Source of the DNA: Rhizophagus irregularis
Taxonomy: Eukaryota; Glomeromycota; Glomeromycetes; Glomerales; Glomeraceae
Direction of reading: 5' to 3'
Assembly (NCBI RefSeq): GCF_026210795.1
Contig: NC_089446.1
Location: forward strand, 3,129,001-3,193,000
Length of the DNA stretch: 64,000 nucleotides
A model generated the notes under the pieces. The model made no database searches. It was given only the letters and a program-made list of their open reading frames with translations, and was not told the origin of the DNA. The position numbers were made by a program, and so were the translations under genes. Below, in pieces: positions 24,640 through 35,505 of the stretch. The number at the start of each line of letters is the position of its first letter. Position 1 is the stretch's first letter.

Positions 24640-25560
24640 ATGGCGAAAGTTATCCAATTAGATAATAGCATAGCCCATTTGAATTTTACTGTGCCACTTC
24701 TTGAATATAATAAGCGTATTACTTTATTTCAAAAATATAAAAAAAATCATTTTTTTTTTAATTTAATTTTACCAGGTAGTATTGAAAGTTTAATTTTTTC
24801 TTAAAAAAAAAAATGATTATAACAATTATAAATTTTAAAACAAAAATGAAATTAGCTTTTTATATTATAATTTCTACGTTAATTATATCATTTGTTGACG
24901 CGCATGCGCTAGAATAAGTGGTGAATACCAAAGATCCAATAAAAATCCGAATTTTAGTGCTAATATTCTCATATATAGAATCATTTCCATATAATAAAGA
25001 ATTAGCCGAAAAAGTTAATTTCATTTAAATTACACCATTTATATTAACATAATCACTTATCATGTTTTATTTATAACTCTATATTTTCGTAGACCATCGA
25101 AACGATAAAGAAAACTCTTCAGGGATTTTATGTATTTTTATCAGAAGCCAGGGAAGAACCCAAAAGGATTTTCGTTTAAAGCTGTCAAAGAACTAGATCG
25201 ATTATTATCAAAGAATTACACAACAGACTGGTAAGTAAAAAAAAATGTACTTTGAAAATAATAAATAAATTGTATTAACTCTTTAAAATAATCTAGACAG
25301 GTATACATAATTTAATTTCGAAATTTTACTCCAATATGTTATAAAGGTCCATTCTTATATAATCAGCGACTTTCAATGTATTCTGTAATTAATAAGGATA
25401 ACGTACAAATAATCAAAATATTTGATGATGAAATAGACAATAGTACGATTGATTAAGACCTTCAATGGAGGTTATTAAGGAATTCGCAGAAACGTTACCT
25501 ATTTCAAAAGATGCAGGAGTAAGTTCGAACTAGCTTCACATTCGATAATCAAAATTTACC
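24640..25560 (+). pseudogene. Cluster of short coding relics, one with a signal peptide
   Basis: Several short coding-like pieces follow one another without forming a full gene. At 24,640 an ATG opens MAKVIQLDNSIAHLNFTVPL. At 24,846-24,917 a 23-codon frame (MKLAFYIIISTLIISFVDAH) is a convincing signal peptide that stops at once. Later pieces include IETIKKTLQGFYVFLSEARE near 25,100 and NQRLSMYSVINKDNVQIIKI near 25,360. They may be exons of one decayed secreted protein, or debris from several. Family and function are not recognised. Confidence 0.35.
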
Positions 25561-25999
25561 AAATTTACTCCAATTTTTTTCTGATGGTCGCAAAGTTTCG
25601 GTAGCTTCAACTCGACTTTCGTCTAGAATCATCGATTTCGGTAATTGGATTTTCAGAATCTTCACCTGTAAGCCTGCAAGCTTTGATTTAATAATATTTG
25701 ACGATGATGATTTCGTGTTGAAGGGAGCTCGTAAAGTATTCGGTGAAGATGACGATGATGATTTCGTATTGAAGGGGACTCAGTGAAGATGACGATGATG
25801 ATTTCGTATTGAAGGGGGATCGTGAAGAGTACTTCACGATGGCGTGTTGGAGGAGGTTCGTAAAGCAGTTTCTTCCTCATCAAAATTAGGAGGGATGAGA
25901 TAAAAAACATCTCTTTCGTCTCTTTCGGTTTCGTCTTTTTCTTTTTTTTAGTATTTTTTGATGTATCCTTTGACATATTTAAAAAAAATATGACTTTTC
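25561..25999. repeat. Tandem repeat of about 50 bp, encoding acidic units
   Basis: Within this spacer, positions about 25,690-25,830 hold three near-identical units containing GATGATGATTTCGTATTGAA, each separated by a short variable part. On the plus strand two units read in frame as DDDDDFVLKG before a stop. The minus strand reading is low in complexity. It may be a coding minisatellite from a lost gene; no surrounding gene is intact. Confidence 0.5.
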
Positions 26000-26503
26000 T
26001 TAATTAATATTGATTTTTATTAATTTCCAACAATAAAAGCAAATGGCCATATGACTCTTATAAATTCTAGGTCGGTAATAGACAGAATTAACCATCGTAC
26101 CTTCCCCAGATCCCGCAAATAAGCAGAATCGGTGATATACATTAAGTTTCTTCTTCTTTGCCCATAATTCTTGTAATGGAATTCGCATATTTATCGCCCA
26201 GGAAGTTAAGGTCTGTCCAGGCTTCACAATTGATAATTTGTCAAATTCCTTTTCCGTTTCAGTTATTTCATTCTTCTATTCGTCAAAATGACTATAACCA
26301 TATCCTTGATTAGTATTAGCAGCACGCATGCAGAGTACAGACCATAAATATGCACGAACGCAATCCATATCATATCCAGGGCGATTATTGACAGTTCTAG
26401 GGAGATCATATCCTTTTCTACTCATTTCATGTTCGATTACAAGAATTCTGCCATATTTGTAACAAACTGTATCTGGAGAGATATTCGAAATAAATTTAGA
26501 CAT
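26000..26503 (-). pseudogene. Lineage-specific gene broken by one TAG codon
   Basis: ATG at 26,503 (MSKFISNISPDTVCYKYGRI) leads to AANTNQGYGYSHFDE, then a TAG around 26,276, and the same frame continues as KNEITETEKEFDKLSIVKPG into TSWAINMRIPLQELWAKKKK and YRPRIYKSHMAICFYCWKLI before a TAA at 26,000. Apart from that one stop the frame is open for about 168 codons, so the lesion is recent or could be a sequence error. No known domain is recognised; the protein seems specific to the lineage. Confidence 0.5.
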
Positions 26504-27240
26504 TTTAGTGATTTATAGCTGATTTACAGAGTTTATCACAGTATCAGTGTTATACGATGATTTACGATTCATTTTTGTCCTGCGGTCCGCAGAATTGCAT
26601 GGTTAATCTGATTGGTGATGGCTAAAAAATCGAGGAATAATCGGCGTAAGACAATGGGTAAGTTTACTACTAACCCTACGCCGGTATTACAGAAAGGAGT
26701 ATGGTCGGGTCAGGGTGTTGAGTAGCGTATGGTGACATTTGGCGGTGTGTAATATAAGGGGTGTGAACCATACGCAGGTGATGTATAGCATCTCGGCCCA
26801 CTCCAAATCACGTGTTTGGCCCGTCGTGTTATTTGTCACTTATGTAAACTGTCACATATAGTGCAAACTCTACTCATCACCCTGACCCGACCATACTCCT
26901 ATCCGTAGCACTCACCCTACGCAGTATATTCCTCGCGGCCAAGTATAATTACATATACGATAGGGCAACAGATTTTATTACGGTCAAGAATATAAGACAA
27001 GATAGAGTAATAGGCGTGTTTGATTACTCCGAACTTTGCGATTATTTGGGATTTCGATGCTAGAGGTCCGGAATGTCGATCCACAGCTCAGAGGATGTTC
27101 GTTGAGCCACATGCATGTACTCTTGTGCGACAAAATAAACGGTCACACGGCAGATCTGTGCAACAGGTTACTTTTTCACATAAAATAAACATAAAATTCT
27201 TTTTACTCTTAACAATAACATTTCGTAAAAAACAGTATAA
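26504..27240. other. Spacer upstream of the CRN relic
   Basis: Contains the inverted-repeat element described separately (about 26,620-26,937). Its GC content is higher than that of the flanks. A perfect 12-bp palindrome-like CTGCGGTCCGCAG lies at about 26,580-26,592. No gene is called; a 94-codon frame from 27,020 does not carry CRN features. Confidence 0.45.
26620..26937. repeat. Inverted-repeat (hairpin MITE-like) element
   Basis: Positions 26,697-26,725 (starting GGAGTATGGTCGGGTCAGGG) are matched by the reverse complement at 26,871-26,899 with one mismatch over 29 bp. Outer parts also pair loosely: TCGAGGAATA near 26,620 with TATTCCTCGC near 26,930, and GCGTA with TACGC inside them. The whole can fold into a hairpin of about 318 bp. 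No coding sequence. It is likely a non-autonomous DNA transposon lying just upstream of the CRN relic. Confidence 0.6.
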
Positions 27241-28325
27241 AAACCGTCTTTGTTTTGTCTTGTTAAGGGTAATACAACAGCGAACGCTTTCTCTGTCAAA
27301 ATAAGTAGGGACGAGCCTGTTAGCGAGCTCAAGAAGGCTATTAAGGCGGAAAAAGCACTAAAGTTCGACCATTTTCTTGCAGACAAGCTCAAGCTATGGA
27401 AGGTGTCGATCCCTGGCGATCACCTTGACGATCAGTTGAAGAATCTCAAGCTCAATGACAGTGACGAGCTGTCAGCAATAAAGAAGATTTCGAAATACTT
27501 GCCTGACTCACCAGCCGAGGAACATATTCATGTCTTAGTTGAACCACCGTCTCGACTGCCACTTCGAGCCGCGAACAGGAATTACTTGATCGCATCTCAG
27601 TGTTGGAGAAATCGTTCAGCAAGTCTGTCTATGGTATGTATTTTTATCCTCCAGTCCTTCGGTCTGACCTGAGGTTGCTGAAATATTCAGGACACGAGAC
27701 TAACCTGTTGTTGCATTACAGCGTTCGATATCGTCGTTAGCCCGAAACGAACTAAGGGTTTCAAGTGGACAGTGGATATCGATAACGCAACTCTTGATGG
27801 CCTCAAAGAATACATACGTGAAATGGAGAAACCGCCGACACTTGAAAATGATGGAGCAGTTCTAAACTTCATAAGAGATATTCACCTCGGAACGATCAAG
27901 ACCTCTGCTAAATGCTCCGGCTATTCGTATCAAACAACAGCTTCAAGTTTACTGTACTCATTGAGACTCCCTCGAAGCCCTTCAACGAATGGACCTTTCC
28001 GAAAGTGTGTGAACTCTACGGTCTTAGCGATGATCCGAATCCTAGTATCGACGTGTATCCCGTTTTTTCGTGTGGCAGTGCGAACACTGAGAATGAGAAA
28101 TATAAAGAGGCGTTACGTAAACTTTTTGACGAATTGGAGACTCGTGTTGCAACCACTCCTATTGACGTGTCTTATGAAGCCACCAAAAGCAGAATCTATT
28201 CATATACCTATCTCGTTTCCGCTACTTACCCGTTCAAGGATCAAGTCAAGGTCGTACCGGAGAAGTTGATCGAAGGGAAAAATGGGCGTGGGAATCTCAA
28301 AGCCAAGATATTAGAGAAATTATGA
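27241..28325 (+). pseudogene. Crinkler (CRN) effector, N-terminal and middle part, broken
   Basis: The frame starting at 27,250 (a TTG; no ATG is present and TAA lies just upstream at 27,238) reads LFCLVKGNTTANAFSV, then DHFLADKLKLWKVSIPGDH and EEHIHVLVEPP. This is the ubiquitin-like N-terminal CRN domain with its LFLAK-like and HVLVxxP boundary motifs. After about 27,543 the coding sense moves to another frame (a 1-nt loss), an intron runs 27,634-27,721, and near 27,910 a second shift occurs before FTVLIETPSKPFNEWTFPKV. Coding sense stops at EGKNGRGNL, short of the expected C-terminal domain. CRN proteins are host-cell-directed effectors first known from oomycetes and also found in mycorrhizal fungi. 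Missing start, two shifts and lost C-terminus make this copy non-functional. Confidence 0.8.
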
Positions 28326-28559
28326 TAGATGGAAAAGAAGTTAGCTGACGTCATATTTATGATTATACTATTTGAAATTCAACAAAAATTATAAGAGCGA
28401 CTCCTTTATCATTTATAATTTAAAAATATAATAAAAAGCTTTGATTTTTTAAACTTGTTTGCGTGATGCGTAATTTCGTATATATGTTCTCATAATATAA
28501 ACTTTGCAAGAAAACATTTTATTGTTACAGATAAAAAATAAATACAAATCGGATCATTA

Positions 28560-29010
28560 CACCTGTACATGCAAAAAATAAATACAAAGAATCGGGGCTA
28601 GCCCGTGATACATCAGAAGTTACTACGTCTCTATCCCATTAGCCTAATTATTCCCCGCAAGATTGCTAACGCCTTTTGTGACTCCTCCAACAACCAAATA
28701 ATATGACCAAGAACCTTCTCTGCTCCTTCATATCCTCATCTTCGTACGCAACAATAGAGGTGGCTTCGTCAACTCAAACGATAGTTTCCCTTCATCGTCT
28801 TGCGAACATTCCATAAAGTACCATTTTTCTGCATCCGTCACAATTCCCCATACTTTATTAAACCCAGGTTCATTTCGTTTGCTTTGCGCTTACGACCTAG
28901 CGATGATTCCAGCTGTACAGTAGCTTGTGCGAAGCCCTGCTTAAAGTCATCCTTTTTGACTTCGATCAAACCCATGATTCTCCCGGTTGTACGTGATTCA
29001 AAACCATAGT
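28560..29010 (-). pseudogene. Inverted C-terminal part of a CRN effector
   Basis: On the minus strand, from about 29,010 downwards, the sequence reads DYGFESRTTGRIMGLIEVKK, DDFKQGFAQATVQLESSLGR, KRKANEMN, then in a shifted frame VWGIVTDAEKWYFMECSQDD, and ends in further shifted pieces near 28,620. This is the C-terminal half of a CRN protein, and its first residues follow directly on NGRGNL, where the plus-strand part stops. So the two pieces together look like one gene whose 3' end was flipped. The I-E-V-K-K strand resembles the E-x-K of PD-(D/E)XK nucleases (inference). At least two frameshifts are present. Confidence 0.75.
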
Positions 29011-29420
29011 CGACTTTTTGAAAGATTGTTTCGAAGTTTTTCAAAAACACGTGTGGAAATTTCATCATGTCACCCGAAATGCGCAGAATATTATTGTTTA
29101 ATTGTTCAAATCGAATGATGTTATTATTAAAATACATTAGGGGTTTGATTATCAGTATTACAAAAGATTAATTCGTAGTCAAATATAATCAATACAAAAA
29201 GTTTAATATATAAAGTGATTTATTAACGAAAATTTTCTCATATATATTAATTTCTACAAAAAATTTTATTTCTTCTACGTTCATTATTTTCGTATCATGT
29301 CTATTTCTGCTAACTGCAGCCTCGATTTCAAAATCGGAGCCATCATGACAGGTTTGTGATCTTGTGCGACAAAGATCTAATTTTGTATTTCCTCACTTAC
29401 TAATTTATAAATATTCCACT
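29011..29420. other. Spacer between CRN relic and ART-like gene
   Basis: About 410 bp of AT-rich sequence. It should hold the promoter of the ART-like gene. A short palindrome (GATTTCAAAATC) occurs at about 29,323. No further feature. Confidence 0.45.
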
Positions 29421-31027
29421 ATGGTCATTTCTGACAATATAGTTGAAATACAAAGTAAAATAAAGCCGAAAAAAACGAAACATAATAACTATTTACAACA
29501 AGCGTTTAAGCTTGGAATCATTAAGAAAAATAGTACGGTAAAATATAAAAATGTGATAGTTGAAGTTTCAGTTCTGGATGAACATGCAGCCTTGCTCTAT
29601 GAAAACCATCCTTATTACTCTTTTTATAAGTTCATGCTCGCATTTAATAAGGTACGAACACTCATTTTACTGCAATTTTTAAGTTTTAATTCCGGAGGAA
29701 TCCGCTTCATGGGTTTGATATTTATAAATTTTATACTTCAAGCATGCTCGATACAGTAAGCTTATCATTGATGAAATTCCGTATTATAATTTTCGAAAAG
29801 AACTAAAAATAAAGGGTGAGTAAATTTTTATAAACACTTCTGACCTTCAAACATCATTAATTAAACGACTTTAAATAATTTAAAGAGAAAACTTCACGTA
29901 TGTATACAATTCCATTGTCAATTTCGTCAACCACACCCCGAACAAAATTACATGATGAACCAACAAGCGACAGTTTTGATCATGAAATCATGAAGTATTT
30001 CATTGGTTATGGTTTTGAACAAAGCCTTGTTAGGTCCTTTATGGATAGGGAGGCTCACCTTGACTTAAAAACCAACTCAGAAATAATGTTAGATTTCCTT
30101 GAAGAACGCCAATATATTGACCCAACAATTTTTATTGGCGTCGAGGGAAATAGTGGTGTAGCATCAGGTGAAGATAAGAGCTTGCTTATGAAGTGGGGTC
30201 TTACAGAAAAAGCCGCAAGTGAACTCCGTAATAGCGTGATTGATGATACACTCTGGTGCAAACAAATTTTATATCATTGGTTATTCGAATGGATCCTCAA
30301 TCCATGGGGTTCTTTCTCCCAGATGAGTTTCCATGACATTTTTTATAATGCACAATCTCCACGCAACCAATGGAACAGTTACGATAGGAAAGGTGGGCCA
30401 CAAATGTTTGCCTCATCATATGATGATATCGCTGCTAAAATAGATGAAATTCTAAGTAACAACACGAAAGTCTCCAATGTCAATTCGACAAATTCTACAC
30501 GACGTGCTTACTTCCACGCAACCAATCAACAAAGTGCTCAATCGATTAGTAAAAATGGAATCAAGCTTGGATATAGCAAACATAGTCTCGATTTTGGGTT
30601 TAATCCTAGTTTTTACCTGAACCCAGATATAGGCAACGCAATTGACTGGATTAAGCCTCGTAAAGGATTTAATGCAATTGTAGTATATTGGGTTGACGTT
30701 GAAAAAATACAAAGCATGAAATATCGGAATCTAGTTACTGAAGGAGACGATGTATGGAAGAAGGTGGTGGTTGCATCGAGATGTGCCCAAAAATCGGAAG
30801 TAGACAAAGATGACTTTGTCTACGGATACCAACTGTCAAACCCAAGGCAAATTCGTTCTGAATGGGAAGATCGTGGAAGAGAAGTTGAGTTTTCATGGCA
30901 GAATGTCATTCCCAGTGCTCGATGGTTTGAACCTATTCGACACCTTCAACTTGCTGTTAAAACACCCGATGCAGTAGAGCTTATGGACAGCTATTGTGTT
31001 GGTGTTATTTATTTTCATACAGATTAG
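29421..31027 (+). CDS. Putative ADP-ribosyltransferase-fold protein (DUF3990-like C-terminus)
   Basis: Proposed exons 29421-29651, 29743-29815 and 29886-31027, all with GT-AG borders, total 1446 nt, 481 residues. The N-terminal third is basic and not recognised. The middle holds a predicted helical segment (IMKYFIGYGFEQSLVRSFMD). The C-terminal domain opens with RAYFHATNQQSAQSISKNGI, continues HSLDFGFNPSFYLNPDIGNA and FNAIVVYWVDVEKI, and has VWKKVVVASRC. The pattern 'FHxTN...LDFG...FYLxxD...A..W' and later 'W..xV..SR' matches DUF3990/ADP-ribosyltransferase-like folds, where the early His and the Tyr contact NAD. There is no signal peptide. It lies beside the CRN relic. Activity is inference only; a glutamate for catalysis is not assigned. 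Exon 1-2 borders are a best fit and could differ. Confidence 0.6.
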
Positions 31028-31519
31028 GGAAATAATATTTACTGAAAACCGCAAAAATGAACTCTTCATTAAAAAATAATCAATTACCAAAGCGAAATTG
31101 ATTACTAGCCAAAATTTGCAAAGTATATTCAGAAATATATAATATAAATTTCAAATATTAATATAATAGCTAGAGTAGTAAAAAATGTATTGTTAATAAA
31201 GTAATAAAGTGAATATTATGTGTATAAACGTGTGATGTTCATAACACACGCACGTTCAAAAAAATCAAAGCAAAGCATCTTATTATATTTTTGAATTACA
31301 TGATAAGGAGTATATATAAAATGAGCGGTTAATGGATGTTTAAAGGGAGGAATAAAGCATAAAAGATGCCTGCCCCCCTAGACGTCTTTTACATAGTAAA
31401 AGTATGGAGTTCCTTCCCGCTATTCCGCATTACTATCTAAGTTTTCGTTAATTTTACTATCAATCCATAAACAAATATCATCTAATGTACTTATCTGTTA
31501 TGTACTAATGTAATCATCT
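31028..31519. other. Intergenic, 3' of the ART-like gene
   Basis: About 490 bp, AT-rich with a local GC-richer part at 31,340-31,440 (GGGAGGAATAAAGCATAAAA; CCTGCCCCCCTAGACGTC). No gene recognised. Confidence 0.4.
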
Positions 31520-32190
31520 TTCTTCTTGATATTTCTCTCATAAAACCTTTGAACCGTATTCTTTTTGATTTTCCCTCCAAGTTCACGGATTTCCATTGCG
31601 ACATGAAGGCACATCTCTTCCAAATTAAATCTTTTTCTTCCTTTATTTGATCGAAAAGTTGCTGAATCGGGTCCAGATAGTTAAGCTTATTCCTCTGAAT
31701 GTTATTGGACCCGAGCCTGTAATATATCGAATTATAAGTAATGATAACATAGATGGAATATTAATTCCGGATTGCTTACCAGAACTTCCAGACGAACTTG
31801 TCCCTTGGACCGTGATTGGCTCGATGTTTCTGATTGGCCAACCGTGCTCATTTGATCAGTTTCGATTGGCTGAATTCTTCGGGCAACTGCATATTGACGA
31901 ATCATTTCATTCTGGAGAACTTCGACATTAGGTCTCGTAGAGTCGTAGTTAAGGTTATTAACCATCGATAAGATTTTCTGCGCCTCTTTTGTGATGTCAT
32001 CATCATGTGCCTTCGATTTCATTGGCGATTCTAGTGTCATGTGCAGTGATTTCATCGGAATTTTTGTCGGAGAAATTGCCACATGGTATCGCTGGACTAA
32101 AGAGTAAAAAAAGCAGTGGGTATGTCCCAAAATGACATATTTCCCGAAGAGCTGAATGATGGCCTTAAAGGAACCTGTTAAACTGGACAT
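31520..32190 (-). pseudogene. Broken lineage-specific gene ending in the MCLHVAMEIR block
   Basis: ATG at 32,190 opens a 152-codon frame (MSSLTGSFKAIIQLFGKYVI) that includes QNEMIRQYAVARRIQPIETD and a Gln/Ser-rich part. Farther down, in the same frame but after three stops between about 31,680 and 31,720, coding sense resumes with FRSNKGRKRFNLEEMCLHVA, MEIRELGGKIKKNTVQRFYE and KKKDDYIS. The downstream block is shared with the relic at 6.9-7.1 kb. The gene is therefore a decayed member of a multi-copy family; whether a spliced form skips the stops cannot be decided. Function unknown. Confidence 0.45.
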
Positions 32191-34325
32191 TATTAGATAC
32201 GCAGTAAAGTTTATTGAGTATGTTTACTTGTCATATTTTTTAGATAATAACAGGTAAAGATCTTTTTACAGTTGCAAAACAAGGCTCTTTTATACTTTAT
32301 TCTTACTGTGTATGGGAATGGGAATTTAACCCGTTCTACTTAGTTGGATTATATTTTTTTTCTATTAGTAAGTGATGCTTTAAGTATTACATTATCGCTA
32401 AATAGAAAATTCGTCTTTCGAATCACTCCAAAAACAGAAATCCATATGTGGAATGAATGCTATTTACCCTATTCTGATCTGTAATACGAAATAATGTACG
32501 CAACCTTATTCCAAATCAGTTTAATGTGCGATTTAACTATATGCGTAATTTTGAGATAACAGGTTAACAGTTAAATAAACAGCAAATCGGGATCTTGCGA
32601 GCCCTCTTCAGCAATAGAAACAATAGGTTGCGCTCGAATCCTGTTATCAATACCGTTTAAAGGCAATGTCAAACAATAAATCTAATGTCCTGGTCTGTTT
32701 GGGATAGAATTATACATGTAATTTTTAGCTGTAATACGCGAGCAAAATACATGCCAGAACTTTCAGGAAAACGATTTTATTGGCCAGTATTTTTACATGT
32801 ATGACTTGTTTTTAACACCATATTTTACATATGATAAACCCGTTAACAATGTCTAGACAATGTTAACAGGTTTTATATCACGTGTTTCAAAACATGACAA
32901 AAGCACCATTGGCTACTTTATTTATTCATTACAGCAAACTGATACATAAAAGAATGAATTCATTCTAAGATATTGCACAAGTGTTTGACCATATTATGCT
33001 TGTACCAAGATTCTTTCTGTTTGAGTGTCTGGTCCTAAAGGACCTCTGATTGAGTGATTCAAGTCAACAGATTTATTGTCCATTTTCCTTGTCAAGGCTA
33101 AAGTCTATGTCATTGAATATCTTAATATCCCATCCATTATTTTATCATCAAGACCAAAGTCAATGTCAGGCTTTGACTTAATTGCCTCTAATACTTTTAA
33201 CCTTGCTATTTTTTCATGCATGATGAGTTCTTCATGAATCTACTTGTTGTAATCAAAGTCAAATTCGTCATGATCAGAATCAGAAAAGCTTACTCTGCTT
33301 TCTTCCTTAAGCATCTTTTCAGCAGGAAATGATCTTCTTCCATGATTCCTGCTAAACAGACATCAAGGTCAAAGTTATTGTCGCACTTATGAACATCAGT
33401 GGAAGTTTAAAATGTAGATGAAAATATGATTTGTAGAGCATTATCAGACAAGATTTTTCCAGAATGAGACATCTTAGAAATTTTGGTTATGTGCCCTTTT
33501 AAAGATGTCTAACCTTTACACGAAAAGTACTCTATAAGCTCTTGAATTTGATTATTAGTAAACTCTGAAATAGAATTTGCACTATATGTTTTTATAAATT
33601 TGATTTTGTTAAAGCCTATCTTACTGAATAAATTATAAAGCTTCTCAGCTCTTTATATTTCTTGTATAAACTATCTTATAATACCTCATGAAGTTATAGT
33701 CTTAAATAATCTTAAGATTTTTTTTTACACAGAATAAAAAGCTGTTTAAAAATGGAATTATAAAGCAAGCTTTTTGCCTTCTTTTTACCAAATTTATCTT
33801 TACCATTTGATAATTTTATCAAGCTGAACTCTGAAATCTTGTGTATAGAAAATTCAGCATAAAATTTCTTCTTGGTTGGCCTTTATTGCAGTATTATAAC
33901 CTTATTATACATATACTGTATGTTAGATGTTGTGATACTGTATATAGGCTGATTTGTTTACTCTGCATTAAAAATTGATTTTCACAATTCTTGTTACTCA
34001 AAATTTTTTATAATACCAAAAAATCATCTGATTGATGATTACTTGACTAAATAATAAGTTAAACAAAAATTTACATTTGCGAAACTTAAATTATTAAATG
34101 TAAAAGAGCTGTGAAAAAACCCATTTCACTAATAAAAAACCCATTTCTCATATATATGGAATTTTTAACATATATTATTAAAAAGTAAATATATTTTAAT
34201 AAAATGTAAAGTAAAATAAAAATTTATATAGCCTTAGTAACTATAAATGTTTATAAAAGTATAATAAAAATATCATATAAAAGATGGTATCATAATAGAT
34301 ATTTTCAAACAATAAAAATAATTAT
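32191..34325. other. Gene-poor stretch with scattered relics
   Basis: No intact gene. Minus-strand fragments with coding sense include TLPLNGIDNRIRAQPIVSIA with EEGSQDPDLLF (about 32,590-32,690) and, between 33,080 and 33,390, frame-hopping pieces such as CDNNFDLDVCLAGIMEEDHF and KIARLKVLEAIKSKPDIDFG. They look like pieces of mobile-element or lineage-specific proteins. The remainder is AT-rich and featureless. Confidence 0.4.
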
Positions 34326-34735
34326 TTTATGTCAAAGTTTGTATTATCAACTTTAAACACAAATATATCAAGATTCACTGATCCGTTTTTTATAATTTTA
34401 GACTCATTGGAAAGCCCTTATTCTGAACTTTATAGGCGAAAAAAGAGCTCGCTGATTGAATTATTAAATCTGGAAATATTTACGTTTAAAGTTAAAGTAC
34501 GAACTTTTTAACATGCTTAAATGTAAATATCTTGGTATCTAGTATCTACTGATCCATTTTTTATAAATTTAGGCTCTTTGAAAAGATCCACTGATCTATT
34601 TTTTATAAATTTAGGCTCTTTGGAAAGCCCTTGATCTGGTCTATATGAACGAAAAAATAGCTTGTCAATTGGATCACTAGATCTGAAGATATTTATATTT
34701 AAAGTTGAAATACAAATTTTTAACATATATAGTAA
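34326..34735. repeat. Three diverged copies of a non-coding module
   Basis: The string ACTGATC(C/T)(G/A)TTTTTTATAA followed by TTTAG(A/G)CTC-TTGGAAAGC recurs at about 34,377, 34,550 and 34,588, with a further shared part (AAATATTTA-TTTAAAGTT-AAGTAC-A) after the first and third copies. The two short frames here are repeat by-products, not genes. The layout is the same kind of spacer-type module seen again at 43-48 kb and 52 kb. Confidence 0.55.
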
Positions 34736-35118
34736 GTGCTATGAATTATATTAATTTAAAAGAAATATTTATCAAATTATAGTATAATAATATTAAATAA
34801 AAATTTTTTAATACTCATCCCTAATTTACTGTATATTATATAGTATTTTGTATAATAAAAATGTAATAAAATCAATATTTTAATTAAAGATAGACAAATT
34901 AGCCCATATGCATTATATATAGTCTAACCTTAATACACTGATATTTGATATATCAATATACTATTAAAAACTTGATATACCAATAAAATTTTATTTTTCT
35001 ACTATATGTGAGAACATATAAATATCAGTATAACTTTGGTATGACAATATTTTTTAGAAATTTCATATAATTATGTCCTAATATATCATTATATAAAGGT
35101 TTAATTGTATATTATTAA

Positions 35119-35141
35119 GGGTCCAGTATATTACGTCATCA
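35119..35141 (+). repeat. Left terminal inverted repeat, after TTAA
   Basis: 23 bp starting GGGTCCAGTATATTACGTCA, directly after TTAA at 35,115-35,118. Perfect match to the reverse complement of the right end. Confidence 0.9.
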
Positions 35142-35505
35142 TACTTACGGCAAAAATCATATGATATGGATTTGCAAAATGTTCCACAATCAAATGTTCA
35201 CGTAACTTTGTGAAACACAGATAAATTATACCTTATTCAACTCGGCAAAACTCCGGCTATCCAATGGTATATTATTAATACACGTTATTAATAAGGTAAC
35301 CTAAAAAAGTTGGTTTAATTACTAACTAAAGTTGCAAATTCATTATTTGTGATATAGCTTTGTTCGCGCAAATTGAAAAATATGCAAAAAATGTCATTTT
35401 ACAAGTCAAAAATACTATCCAAAATAATAAAATTTGGTAGTTTTATTATTTTAAAAAAAATGTACTCACAATCTACCTATCTATATATCTTATATATATT
35501 AGAAA

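Noticed and set aside
27020..27304. Possible first exon of the CRN gene
   Set aside because: The frame does not resemble a CRN start, and no GT-AG pair joins it to the LFCLVKG block without a stop (TAA at 27,238).
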